The notes beneath the pieces are model-generated. The model searched no databases and was not told where the DNA came from. It saw only the letters and a list, made by a program, of their open reading frames with translations. A DNA stretch of 64,000 nt from Chitinophagales bacterium (lineage in GTDB: Bacteria; Bacteroidota; Bacteroidia; Chitinophagales; JADIYW01): positions 1,426,001 to 1,490,000 of the forward strand of contig JACJXT010000011.1 in NCBI GenBank assembly GCA_020636535.1, in the 5' to 3' direction. The translations under genes were made by a program, and so were the position numbers. Below, piece by piece: positions 8,371 through 16,124 of this stretch. Position 1 is the stretch's first letter, and each line of letters starts with the position of its first letter.

Positions 8371-9777
8371 TTAATTGAAAAAAGGAAGTGTTTCTTTAAC
8401 CATTATTGTTTCTCCTTGCGATGCCTCCGTATTAGATATATAGATACCGTTTGCAATTGTCTTAAAAAAATTGTCATCATCAAAAATCGACGGAAAATTG
8501 TTTTGGAAATAGTTCAAACCTCTTAACTTTCCACCGTCAAAAGGCAACAAATAACGCTCGTTTAAAGAAACAGACATGCTTGTATTAAAACTAATGGCAT
8601 CAGCTGTTATGGCTTTATGATACTTTGTATTATAAATCTTAGCTATTCCACCGTCTACACTTTGTAAAACGCCTAAAATTGGATAGCCAACATGTGGCGG
8701 ACTTCCAGCTGAACCATATTGCTGCTGAAATGAATTTAAAATAACGCCATAACCACAAGAATTACTTATATTAAGATACCCATTTTCATTGCCCACTGAA
8801 GTTATATATATAGTATCATTTGAAGCGGTGGCAGTTATATGATAACTATACAAACTATCAATCAAATAAGCAATATCGACTGCAAGTTCTGCCGTGCTGT
8901 TTACAAAATAATAATTTCCAGAAATATCTACCTTAGCATTAGGTAAATGTGAATTTTTTATAAATGATTGGTAATAAATAGATGTATTATAATTGTTATT
9001 AGTGTAATTAAATATATCATAATACATACAGTTTTCTATTGTGTTTTGACCATACTGATAATGAAATCCATAAACCACCATAGAACCATTAAATGCAATT
9101 TGATTTACCGTATTTTCATAAGTAGAATATCCTGTGGCAAAAAACCAAACTGTATCACTATTTTGACGGTGTATTACTTCTAACTCTGAATATATAGTAT
9201 TATTAATAGTGTTTGCTAAATTGTTAAGTGTTTCATTCAGACTTGCTCCTACTATTACATCAGTTCCATTGTTTTGAGTAGTAGTAAAATTAAATGTTTG
9301 ATTGGCATTATAGCCCTCAATAAGCAAATAGTCCCCAACTGTTGGATTTGTATTTATAATTAAATAATAAATGTCCTGCGTTGGTATTGTATAAAGTTGG
9401 TCTATTTTAATTGCAAATTTAGAGGGTTGCCCCATACTTCTACAACATGTATCAGCCACAACCGCTTTACCGCCAACATTCATTACAAATAAATTGCTAT
9501 CTGCACTAGTTAAACTTACATCTGCTGGAAAATCATAAGTAGAATTTATAGTTGTACTATTAGTATTTCCGTTACCGTTGCCATTTCCACTGGTAGCTAT
9601 CCACTTTCCAAGTGAAAAGTTATACATAAGCATATCACCGCCATTAAGCGTATCAATAGATACATCTTTTAATCCTGCCAAGAAACCATTGCGTTTGGAA
9701 ATAATTTTTTGTGTTTGTGCTTCACTTACAAAAATAAAGCTAAGTGATAATAATAGTAAAATAATTGTTTTTTTCAT
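8371..9777 (-). CDS. Secreted fibre/spike-like protein
   Basis: 468 aa. The N-terminus is a clean signal peptide (MKKTIILLLLSLSFIFVSEA, then Gln). Just after it, the stretch LKDVSIDTLNGGDMLMYN, followed by LGKWIATS, matches the repeat often seen at the base of phage fibres and cell-surface adhesins. A Gly-Asn spacer (GNGNGNTNS) follows, then a long Thr/Asn/Tyr-rich beta region with several Cys. I infer a receptor-binding or vertex spike protein. A Sec signal on a virion protein is unusual for phages; alternatively the protein is exported to the lysogen's surface. It lies 10 bp downstream of another beta-rich protein. Confidence 0.6.
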   Translation of the reverse strand: MKKTIILLLLSLSFIFVSEAQTQKIISKRNGFLAGLKDVSIDTLNGGDMLMYNFSLGKWIATSGNGNGNGNTNSTTINSTYDFPADVSLTSADSNLFVMNVGGKAVVADTCCRSMGQPSKFAIKIDQLYTIPTQDIYYLIINTNPTVGDYLLIEGYNANQTFNFTTTQNNGTDVIVGASLNETLNNLANTINNTIYSELEVIHRQNSDTVWFFATGYSTYENTVNQIAFNGSMVVYGFHYQYGQNTIENCMYYDIFNYTNNNYNTSIYYQSFIKNSHLPNAKVDISGNYYFVNSTAELAVDIAYLIDSLYSYHITATASNDTIYITSVGNENGYLNISNSCGYGVILNSFQQQYGSAGSPPHVGYPILGVLQSVDGGIAKIYNTKYHKAITADAISFNTSMSVSLNERYLLPFDGGKLRGLNYFQNNFPSIFDDDNFFKTIANGIYISNTEASQGETIMVKETLPFFN

Positions 9778-9786
9778 TTTTTTAAT

Positions 9787-11016
9787 TTATATAATTACTG
9801 TAATTTCTATCTGTGTGTTTTGTTCTCCGATAAAAAAGAACATGTCTTCACGGAAAATATTTATTAAGCTTTTTTCTCCACGCTCTAGTATATTTTCATT
9901 TGGTTTGTATCCTGCTGAACTATAGAATAGTTTTTTGTTGCTGTCAATAAAAAATCCGTTGGCAACAGCATCTGTAGTAGTTGGTAAGAAACGAACAAAC
10001 AAATACCTAAATTTATTCAAAAACAAAGAATAAGTTTCTTTGCCTGTTTGTTCACTGCATACATCTAAGTATGTTATTGGTTGGTTGGTAGGTTGCATCG
10101 CATTAACAATTTGCGTATGCTGTAAAAACGGTACAGCTGACACAGGCATATTTTGTATGCTAGATGCTATATTGGCACTACCACTGGTGTTTATTTGAAA
10201 GCCAGTACCAAATGAGCCAATACGGTAGAATCTATAAGCAATTCTTTTAGTCGCATTAAAATCAAACGCTACTGTAAAGTCGTGTGTAAAAGCACTGCCT
10301 AGTGTCGTTACTGTACTCTTATCAATTTGCAGTGTGGCTATAATATTTGTGCCACTCTTAACCACACTTACCAGTGTTAACGCTTGGTGTGTCCCATTTT
10401 GGTCTAAGTACGAATTATTACTTAGTGCTGTAACTGTAGCACTACTAAGCGTATATGTGCCAAACATTGTAAGTTCTAACAATGCCAATGGTATATTGAC
10501 CGTAAAAGTTAAAATAGTTCCACTTGTTGACCAGTTAAGCGTTACGCCTCCTGTTTCCGTTTGTACGGAACTTTTATTTAGATTTCCATCTAGTCTGTAG
10601 GTTTCTGTTTTTACACCAAACGCTTGAAAATTGTAAGGGTTGGCTAACACACCCCAATATCTAGTTTCATCAAGTCCGTTACTCGCTGGAAATGGATTAA
10701 TCAAGGTGAAATTATTTGCCGTTCCATCGCCAAAAATGGTATTAAATTTCTCCACAAAACGCCAAACGCCCTCAGCATCAATGTACCAGTCTTTGTTGTT
10801 GTTTTCAGCAGAAATAGTTTGAAGCCCTTGCAATAGTTTCTTTAGTTCTTCTACAGCTACACTATCACCGCCACCACTCATACTGTCTAGTTTTTTTCCT
10901 ATCCAGTCTAACAAGTTTTCAGTAGTGCTATTGTATGGTACGCCCAATAAATTACTTTTGTAGTCGGTAGCTACTGGTTCATTTACATCTGGCGTTCCCT
11001 TTGGATCTATTCGCAT
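9787..11016 (-). CDS. Putative beta-rich virion protein (vertex or spike)
   Basis: 409 aa, no signal peptide or membrane helix. The N-terminal 100 residues include a helix and a Ser-Gly-Gly-Gly linker (DSMSGGGDS). From about residue 130 it is a Thr/Ser/Asn-rich beta-structure typical of spike or capsid proteins. It ends with a Phe-rich strand (EDMFFFIGEQNTQIEITVII). Not matched to a known family. Neighbouring the fibre-like gene in the late operon, it is a good candidate for penton, spike or base of the receptor-binding complex. Confidence 0.6.
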   Translation of the reverse strand: MRIDPKGTPDVNEPVATDYKSNLLGVPYNSTTENLLDWIGKKLDSMSGGGDSVAVEELKKLLQGLQTISAENNNKDWYIDAEGVWRFVEKFNTIFGDGTANNFTLINPFPASNGLDETRYWGVLANPYNFQAFGVKTETYRLDGNLNKSSVQTETGGVTLNWSTSGTILTFTVNIPLALLELTMFGTYTLSSATVTALSNNSYLDQNGTHQALTLVSVVKSGTNIIATLQIDKSTVTTLGSAFTHDFTVAFDFNATKRIAYRFYRIGSFGTGFQINTSGSANIASSIQNMPVSAVPFLQHTQIVNAMQPTNQPITYLDVCSEQTGKETYSLFLNKFRYLFVRFLPTTTDAVANGFFIDSNKKLFYSSAGYKPNENILERGEKSLINIFREDMFFFIGEQNTQIEITVII

Positions 11017-11022
11017 TGCTAA

Positions 11023-11364
11023 TTACTTTTTAAAAATTGGAAAAAGGTCATCAATAAAATCAATAGCATCTTGAACCTCTTCTTTGATGTGTGGTGTTTG
11101 AGCTAGAAAATCTATAATGATTTTCCATTTGGCTGGTATTTGAGCTACGAACGCAAAAAAGTTTTTGGCTCTTTGTTCCCTAGTAATTTTTAGCGTATGG
11201 TAAGCATTTTCTACACGCGTTTTGTCATTTTCCCAAATGCTTAAAATTTCGCTTATATCCTGCGATTTACCGCCCTTTTTCTTACCGCCTACTTGTACTA
11301 CTAATCTATTGATGAAAATAAAATTTTCGGCAACTAATAAGCTTTCAAAAGCTACTCTTTCCAT
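11023..11364 (-). CDS. Late-operon protein of unknown function (113 aa)
   Basis: Not recognised. Mostly helical and soluble. Basic patch GGKKKGGKSQD near residue 30 may bind nucleic acid or the virion membrane surface. The C-terminus is acidic (EEVQDAIDFIDDLFPIFKK). It lies 6 bp upstream of the beta-rich virion protein and starts 1 bp after the stop of the 53-aa basic gene. Confidence 0.6.
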   Translation of the reverse strand: MERVAFESLLVAENFIFINRLVVQVGGKKKGGKSQDISEILSIWENDKTRVENAYHTLKITREQRAKNFFAFVAQIPAKWKIIIDFLAQTPHIKEEVQDAIDFIDDLFPIFKK

Positions 11365-11526
11365 TTATCTGCGTTTTCTTCGTTTAGTACTTGTTTTTTT
11401 CTTAGCAGTAGTAGTAGATTTTGCTTTTACTATTCTACCGCCTTTTACATAGCGATAGCCCTTTTTTAAAGAGCCATCTCTTTTTAAACCTGTGTGCTGT
11501 TTGCACTTAATTTTTCTTGTTGACAT
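11365..11526 (-). CDS. Very basic 53-aa protein (nucleic-acid binding?)
   Basis: A complete ATG-to-TAA frame of 54 codons between the 113-aa and 71-aa genes, only 2 bp from one and adjacent to the other, so it fills an otherwise empty 160-bp gap. It starts MSTRKIKCKQHTGLKRDG and ends KKKTSTKRRKRR. About 40 percent of residues are Lys or Arg. Such tails resemble genome-condensing or nucleoid proteins of small viruses. The function is inferred only from composition and context. Confidence 0.7.
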   Translation of the reverse strand: MSTRKIKCKQHTGLKRDGSLKKGYRYVKGGRIVKAKSTTTAKKKTSTKRRKRR

Positions 11527-11528
11527 AA

Positions 11529-11744
11529 TTAAAGTTTTGATTTGTCTTTTTTAATAATATGTTTTTCTCCGTGCGTTGATTTGTTCGGAAACAAACTGTC
11601 TATTGCCTCTATTATTTTCAATATGATGTCCTTGTTTTTATTAGTAGGTATCATGTTTACTACAATCTTAGTGATTAGTAGTAGGTAGAAAATAATGCCT
11701 CCGATTTCTTCCCAGTGGTCTTGAATAAAGTGTAGTGCTTTCAT
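11529..11744 (-). CDS. Single-pass membrane protein beside lysozyme (holin candidate)
   Basis: 71 aa: short N-terminal domain (MKALHFIQDHWEEIGG), one strong hydrophobic segment (residues about 15-33), then a charged tail rich in Lys. Its start overlaps the GH104 lysozyme stop by 4 bp (ATGA), so the two are translationally coupled as in lysis cassettes. A class III-like (single-helix) holin is plausible; a virion membrane protein is the alternative. Confidence 0.55.
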   Translation of the reverse strand: MKALHFIQDHWEEIGGIIFYLLLITKIVVNMIPTNKNKDIILKIIEAIDSLFPNKSTHGEKHIIKKDKSKL

Positions 11745-12343
11745 GCTATATTACCTCCGTTGTTTTGATAATTAGAAATTAAACTTGCTAGTGTTTTTTC
11801 ACCTTGACCATAACCTGCATTAGGCAGTGAAGCCCATTCTTTGCGACATTTATTAATAGCTTCTGAAATATTGCCATTAATAATATCATCTAAAGCACCT
11901 CGCTCTTTTATGAGCTGTACAGCTGCTAAATCTTGACTGTTTGGAGAAAAGTCTTTTAAACCAAGTTTAGTTTTTATTTTTTGCCAGGTTGGCTTTATAA
12001 TTTGATATGCTCCAGATGCTGTAGATTTGCAAGGCGGTGTAATTCCTGCACCTTTACACATACTATCTGGTAGGCGTTTGCCAGTCCATTCACCAGTAAT
12101 GGCTGGGTGGTCGGAAAAGTCTTTAATGGTATGCGAATATCCATAACATACAGCATATGCGTTGCTCTTACTAGCAGTGCCTTCAGAAAACTGAAGCATA
12201 TCTAAAAATGCTCTGACATTTTTATTGTTAACCGCATCATGTATTTTATTTCTACTCATTTTAATATAAATTATAATTAATATAATAACTGTTACTATAA
12301 CTAATAGATAGTTCGCTTTTATCCATTTAGTTACTTTTTCCAT
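11741..12343 (-). CDS. Membrane-anchored GH104 lytic transglycosylase (lambda R type)
   Basis: 200-aa murein hydrolase. An N-terminal transmembrane segment (about residues 11-28) precedes a catalytic domain closely following lambda R endolysin: FLDMLQFSEGT with the catalytic Glu at residue 54, a SDHP motif, KSTASGAYQ, LGLKDFSPNSQD, KERGALDDI and EWASLPNAGYGQG. It cleaves the MurNAc-GlcNAc bond. The membrane anchor is absent from lambda R; it suggests a signal-anchor-type endolysin, or a virion-bound enzyme that opens the wall during entry. Its 5' end overlaps a tiny membrane gene by 13 bp. Confidence 0.9.
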   Translation of the reverse strand: MEKVTKWIKANYLLVIVTVIILIIIYIKMSRNKIHDAVNNKNVRAFLDMLQFSEGTASKSNAYAVCYGYSHTIKDFSDHPAITGEWTGKRLPDSMCKGAGITPPCKSTASGAYQIIKPTWQKIKTKLGLKDFSPNSQDLAAVQLIKERGALDDIINGNISEAINKCRKEWASLPNAGYGQGEKTLASLISNYQNNGGNIA

Positions 12344-12474
12344 ATTAACTTTATCACAAATGCTACTGCAATAACTGCAATAGCTACTTCAATTAATCCT
12401 TGCCTTTGTACCTTAACTTCAATCGGTGGTATGTCGCCGTTCAAAATATCTTCTACTAATTTTATATTTGCCAT
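12331..12474 (-). CDS. 47-aa single-pass membrane protein
   Basis: Complete small frame: an N-terminal 25-residue soluble part with a Pro-Pro turn (DIPPIEVKVQRQG), then a hydrophobic helix (IEVAIAVIAVAFVIKLIW) and KK. It starts 1 bp after the preceding small gene's stop and overlaps the lysozyme start by 13 bp, an arrangement that makes translation likely. A small virion membrane protein or holin are both possible. Confidence 0.6.
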   Translation of the reverse strand: MANIKLVEDILNGDIPPIEVKVQRQGLIEVAIAVIAVAFVIKLIWKK

Positions 12475-12576
12475 TTATTTTATTTTTTTTAATTCATAAA
12501 TAATATATAAAAGTGCTGTTACAGCTCCTAAAACTTCTAAAACTAGTAGCACAATTGGTGTAAGTGTCGCTATCAT
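12475..12576 (-). CDS. 33-aa membrane peptide
   Basis: Complete frame starting MIATLTPIVLLVLEVLGAV, almost all hydrophobic, ending in a basic tail (YELKKIK). Its ATG overlaps the stop of the upstream 36-aa peptide (ATGA), and its stop is adjacent to the ATG of the 47-aa gene. Tight coupling on both sides supports a real gene despite the size. Confidence 0.55.
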   Translation of the reverse strand: MIATLTPIVLLVLEVLGAVTALLYIIYELKKIK

Positions 12577-12683
12577 GATGCAATTACTTTGTAAAGCATA
12601 TAAAATATAAAAAACACAAATATTAGTACAATGAAGCCAATGACTAAAAAAATATTCGTAAGTCCTCCTAATAATAATCCCAT
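12573..12683 (-). CDS. 36-aa membrane peptide
   Basis: Complete frame starting MGLLLGGLTNIFLVIGF, a single hydrophobic helix of about 25 residues with a short polar end (MLYKVIAS). It lies 1 bp after the 169-aa gene and couples by ATGA to the next small gene. Similar tiny hydrophobic proteins are virion membrane constituents in PM2- and PRD1-type viruses. Confidence 0.55.
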   Translation of the reverse strand: MGLLLGGLTNIFLVIGFIVLIFVFFIFYMLYKVIAS

Positions 12684-12684
12684 A

Positions 12685-13194
12685 CTATGATGCTTGTTTT
12701 GATATGATGTTTAACCATGAAACCATATCGGAACTAAAGTTTTTGGTACTTACCTTAGTGCCTAAATGTTCCTTAACTTCCTGTGCTACATTTGCATTAT
12801 TATTTTTTCTATGAATTTTGAAATAATAATTAACGCACTGTAACGCCTTTAATGTTTTTATTCTATTTAATTGTGCAATCGTAATATCGTCATCATCGCC
12901 TATCCAATTCCACTGTATGCCAATGCCTAGCACATTCCACTGATACAAACTATCGTTTAGTTTATAAGCCACTTGGTTACAGTTTTGTGCATCTTTTTCA
13001 GATATTCCAAACTGTGTCCCAACGGTTTTAAATTCGCCCTCTTTTGCTTTGTCAGCTTCGTCTATTAAAAACTGCTGCTCACCTGTTTTTTCCTTGTTGC
13101 GTTTTTTGAATGGTAAAAGCATTAAATAAATAATAATACCTAAAAGTGCAAGTAACAATCCTATTTTAATGTATTTTTGATTTTGCTTTGTCAT
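12685..13194 (-). CDS. Membrane-anchored late protein (169 aa)
   Basis: Basic N-terminus (MTKQNQKYIK), then a transmembrane segment (residues about 10-28) followed by a basic stop (FKKRNKEK), giving an N-anchored protein with a 140-residue soluble domain. The domain holds two Cys, a Trp-rich centre (YQWNVLGIGIQWNWIGDDDD) and a helical end. Not recognised. It lies 2 bp after the HExxH protease gene; probably a virion membrane protein. Confidence 0.6.
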   Translation of the reverse strand: MTKQNQKYIKIGLLLALLGIIIYLMLLPFKKRNKEKTGEQQFLIDEADKAKEGEFKTVGTQFGISEKDAQNCNQVAYKLNDSLYQWNVLGIGIQWNWIGDDDDITIAQLNRIKTLKALQCVNYYFKIHRKNNNANVAQEVKEHLGTKVSTKNFSSDMVSWLNIISKQAS

Positions 13195-13196
13195 AT

Positions 13197-14168
13197 TTAT
13201 TTTTTAATAATGAATACTACAGCAACTAATGCCACCGCTCCAATAATTACATACATCATCATATTGTCTTTTTTCTTATCGGTTTGTTCCTTAGTAGGTG
13301 CTGGTGTTTCTATACTTCTAGGTTCGTATATTGGCTCATCATATATTGGCTCTTCATATGCCATACGAGAGTTGCTAAAAGGTGTATTTAACATTTGTGG
13401 TTGTGGCTGTGCGTTAATTACTCCTGTTTCGTCAAATGCTGTTTGGTTAAGCATTGCTTCATTTTGTGCGTCATACACTGGCGTAGCTGGTATGTCGTAA
13501 GATGGCTCAACTGGCATTGGTACGCCTGTTACAGCACCAACTGCTTGACCTATCAAACCTGTGATTGCACCGCCAATTGATGCAGCTCTAGTAGGCATTG
13601 CTATACCTTGGTCAGCTAGGACTAGTCGTGCTTCTGCTTCTGCATTTTTTTGATTGGCAGTTGCATGTTTTTTTTCTGCACGACCTTCTCGTTTCACTAC
13701 ACGAGCTTCGCGTTTTCTAATTTTCAAATCTACCTTAGCATCTTTCTTTTTTTGCTTTCTAGCTTTTTTTGCTTTTCTGCGTCCAGAGATGTGAGAAAAT
13801 TCGTCGCCGTGTGTATTTAAATTTATCATTGCTTGCTCTTTTTTATCTTGTAATATGGCTCTTTCAAGTTGTGCCTTAACTCTCAATGCGTGTTCTGGAT
13901 TGTTTCCTGTCAACACCTTACTAAGTGCAAAAACGGCTTCTTTTAATGAGTACCCTTTTTTAACATATTCATTAAACGCCCACTGGTCAACGGCTAATTC
14001 ATCTTTGCTATTGAGTACATGATGTCCGTACTCGTGTAGCAATACAAAAAAGCGATGCTCTGGTTTTAGTTTTCTCCACTGTGGTAAATCAATATAAATA
14101 TCTCCAGTTCTGCGATGCACAGAAGCCACAGAATTACGACCTGTACTTTCACAGTAATAGATATTCAC
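13197..14168 (-). CDS. HExxH metallopeptidase with C-terminal membrane anchor
   Basis: 323 aa. Residues 1-110 form a small zinc-protease-like domain with LLHEYGHHVLNSKDELAVDQWA: HEYGH is the HExxH site, and a downstream E/D-x-x-A-D-x-x-A motif supplies further ligands. A very basic region follows (KAKKARKQKKKDAK, KREARVVKREGRAEKKHA), then a glycine-zipper segment (GGAITGLIGQAVGAVTG), a Pro/Glu/Tyr-rich spacer, and a C-terminal helix MMMYVIIGAVALVAVVFIIKK. It may process virion proteins or open the host envelope. The anchor resembles that of two other late proteins. Confidence 0.7.
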   Translation of the reverse strand: MNIYYCESTGRNSVASVHRRTGDIYIDLPQWRKLKPEHRFFVLLHEYGHHVLNSKDELAVDQWAFNEYVKKGYSLKEAVFALSKVLTGNNPEHALRVKAQLERAILQDKKEQAMINLNTHGDEFSHISGRRKAKKARKQKKKDAKVDLKIRKREARVVKREGRAEKKHATANQKNAEAEARLVLADQGIAMPTRAASIGGAITGLIGQAVGAVTGVPMPVEPSYDIPATPVYDAQNEAMLNQTAFDETGVINAQPQPQMLNTPFSNSRMAYEEPIYDEPIYEPRSIETPAPTKEQTDKKKDNMMMYVIIGAVALVAVVFIIKK

Positions 14169-14171
14169 CGC

Positions 14172-14456
14172 TTACCTTTTTTTTCTATTAAAGAACTTAT
14201 AAATTAAAAAGACAACAACAACCAATGCTATAATTTTTAACCAGTCTTTTTGTTTTTTTTCTTTTTCTTTTTTATCAAAATATTTTTGTAAATCCACATC
14301 AATTGCTAATGCATCTGCTGAACCTGTTTTGTATATTCCTATTAATTTATTATTAGTTTTGTCAAATATTTGAAACGCAACAGTTTTTCCATCTTCAGTC
14401 GTAATTGAAATTTTTACTTTACTCGCCCACTTTGATAAAAATTCTTTTTCACTCAT
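14172..14456 (-). CDS. Tail-anchored late protein (94 aa)
   Basis: A soluble domain (residues 1-65, mixed beta, with TTEDGKTVAFQIFD) is followed by a charged KKEKEKKQKDW stretch and one C-terminal helix (LKIIALVVVVFLIYKFF) ending NRKKR. Not recognised. It sits between two longer tail-anchored proteins, 1-3 bp from each neighbour. Likely a virion membrane component facing the capsid or genome. Confidence 0.6.
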   Translation of the reverse strand: MSEKEFLSKWASKVKISITTEDGKTVAFQIFDKTNNKLIGIYKTGSADALAIDVDLQKYFDKKEKEKKQKDWLKIIALVVVVFLIYKFFNRKKR

Positions 14457-14457
14457 A

Positions 14458-15207
14458 TTATTGTTTATTAAATGTCAAATAAGCAATTAATAATACAACG
14501 GCACCAATACCGACATACATAATTAGTTTGTCGTTTTTTTCTTTTTCGTCTTGGTCCTCTTTGTTGTTTGAATTAGGATTAATACCTGTTATTAGTTCTC
14601 CATCTTCATTAATATAGTAACCGCTATTGTCTTCTACTACATCTTGTGCTGTGCCTAATGCATTTGTTGCTGTGTCTGTTGCATAGCCAATTTTTTGCAT
14701 GGCGTTACCGAACTTAGTGCCGTCTGTTAAAGCACCTAATGCGTTGGTGGCTACTGATGTCCAACCAAGTGCGTTATTTGCTTTGTCAAGTGCAGATAAA
14801 GTAGTTTTTATTCTCTCTTTTTGCGGTAGCTGTGCAAGTACTTGAGCAGCACTTGCATTGTCCAAATTAACTACACCAGCATTTTGTTGGTGGTAGAGTT
14901 TTTTAGCATCTTTTTTGCTGATGCCTTGAGCAGAAGCCATTGTTTTTATGTTTTGTCTGCCAGCTTTTTTTTCTTGTCTTTTAGCTTTAAACTTACCGCC
15001 AAAATTTTCCAATGCTACGATTTGATGTAGCATAGGTTGGATATGAAATTCGTCCAAATCTTGTAAGAACGGCATTTGCTTTTCGTAAATGACACTTCTT
15101 AAATTTGGCACATCTGGAAACACTGGAACACCATAAGTTTCTAAAATCTGTTTTAGATTATCATGGTTCATTTCGAGTGCATTAAGTATGGTATGATGAA
15201 ATATCAT
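14458..15207 (-). CDS. Tail-anchored late protein (249 aa)
   Basis: A helical N-terminal part is followed by a basic stretch (KAKRQEKKAGRQNIK), an Ala/Gly/Asn-rich weakly hydrophobic region (WTSVATNALGALTDG), an acidic spacer (NNKEDQDEKEKND) and a C-terminal helix (KLIMYVGIGAVVLLIAYL). The architecture parallels the 323-aa protease without its catalytic domain, and the anchors share MYV-x-IGAV. I infer a virion membrane protein. The gene follows the internal terminator after the capsid gene. Confidence 0.6.
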   Translation of the reverse strand: MIFHHTILNALEMNHDNLKQILETYGVPVFPDVPNLRSVIYEKQMPFLQDLDEFHIQPMLHQIVALENFGGKFKAKRQEKKAGRQNIKTMASAQGISKKDAKKLYHQQNAGVVNLDNASAAQVLAQLPQKERIKTTLSALDKANNALGWTSVATNALGALTDGTKFGNAMQKIGYATDTATNALGTAQDVVEDNSGYYINEDGELITGINPNSNNKEDQDEKEKNDKLIMYVGIGAVVLLIAYLTFNKQ

Positions 15208-15228
15208 TGCTTATTTTTTACTGTTTTA

Positions 15229-15259
15229 TAAAAATGCCCCTCTCAAGATGAGAGAGGCA
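15229..15259 (-). terminator. Internal terminator just after the capsid gene
   Basis: GCCCCTCTC and GAGAGAGGC form a stem with one mismatch around a 5-nt loop. On the minus strand it is followed by TTTTT. It is placed 29 bp after the candidate capsid gene, so it probably lowers transcription of the genes beyond it. Confidence 0.7.
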
Positions 15260-15287
15260 CTTACTGTTATTCGTCAAAATACTAGTT

Positions 15288-16103
15288 TTAACCGCCAACC
15301 ATTGCAATAGATGGTGTACCAATCAATCTTTGTGCTTTGTTATTCACTGCATAATACTGATTCAGTGCTGGTCTATCACTCAAGTTTCCGTGTGCCTTAG
15401 CTGCTTTTTTATGCATTGCTTTGGCTATGTTCATTACGCCACCAAAATACAAGCTTAATCTAAGTGTAGAGTTAGCTAATACTTTCATTGCAACTTGTGT
15501 TTGTGCATCAACTTGGAATGCTTCTACAATTGTAACCATACCATCACGATAAGTATTTTCGTTTTGGTAAGAAGCTGGATTGATTTGGAAAGTTTTCATT
15601 GACTTGTTGAAAGGCGATTGAACTTCCACATCAAATGGTTCTTCAATTTGAAGTGGTGTTGTAGATGACATTTTAATTGCTACGATTCTAGCTGGATTTT
15701 CAGCTAAAAATCTTCTTAATAATTCAAATGGAGTTGGCGAACAAGATACTGTTAAGATATTACCTGCAACTGAGTTATTAGCTCCAGTTTGGTAAATTAA
15801 ACCATTAGGTACAGTTCCGTTTTCAACTCTGTTTTTTAAGCCACCAAACAAATAAAACTCTTCATCTGTAGTATTTGTGTTTTGTACTGTTAAATTGATA
15901 ATTCTTGGTGAACGAATACTTCTTAATTCGGAAACAAAAGATTTCGCATCACCTTCAAAATCTAATAAGTCGTCGCCATCACCAGTATAATCATCATACT
16001 CTCCTAAATAGTCCACTAAATCGCCGTCGAAACGACTTAGGTTGTGAGCTTCTTTTTCCATTAGCTCTATTGCTTGTTGTGTATCTAAAAATTGTTTTTT
16101 CAT
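15288..16103 (-). CDS. Candidate major capsid protein (jelly-roll type)
   Basis: 271 aa, no signal or membrane helix. An acidic N-terminal segment (residues 25-55, many Asp) precedes a beta-rich body with regularly spaced strands: IINLTVQNTNTTDEEFYLFGG, ILTVSCSPTPFELLRRFL, ARIVAIKMSSTTPLQIEEPFDV, FQINPASYQNENTY, LRLSLYFGGVMNIAKAM. Length equals that of the PM2 capsid protein (269 aa), the smallest double jelly-roll type. The gene lies close to the packaging ATPase and directly before a terminator, as expected for the most highly expressed late gene. The assignment rests on pattern and context, not on a recognised family. Confidence 0.6.
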   Translation of the reverse strand: MKKQFLDTQQAIELMEKEAHNLSRFDGDLVDYLGEYDDYTGDGDDLLDFEGDAKSFVSELRSIRSPRIINLTVQNTNTTDEEFYLFGGLKNRVENGTVPNGLIYQTGANNSVAGNILTVSCSPTPFELLRRFLAENPARIVAIKMSSTTPLQIEEPFDVEVQSPFNKSMKTFQINPASYQNENTYRDGMVTIVEAFQVDAQTQVAMKVLANSTLRLSLYFGGVMNIAKAMHKKAAKAHGNLSDRPALNQYYAVNNKAQRLIGTPSIAMVGG

Positions 16104-16124
16104 TTAAACTAAATTTTAATGTGA

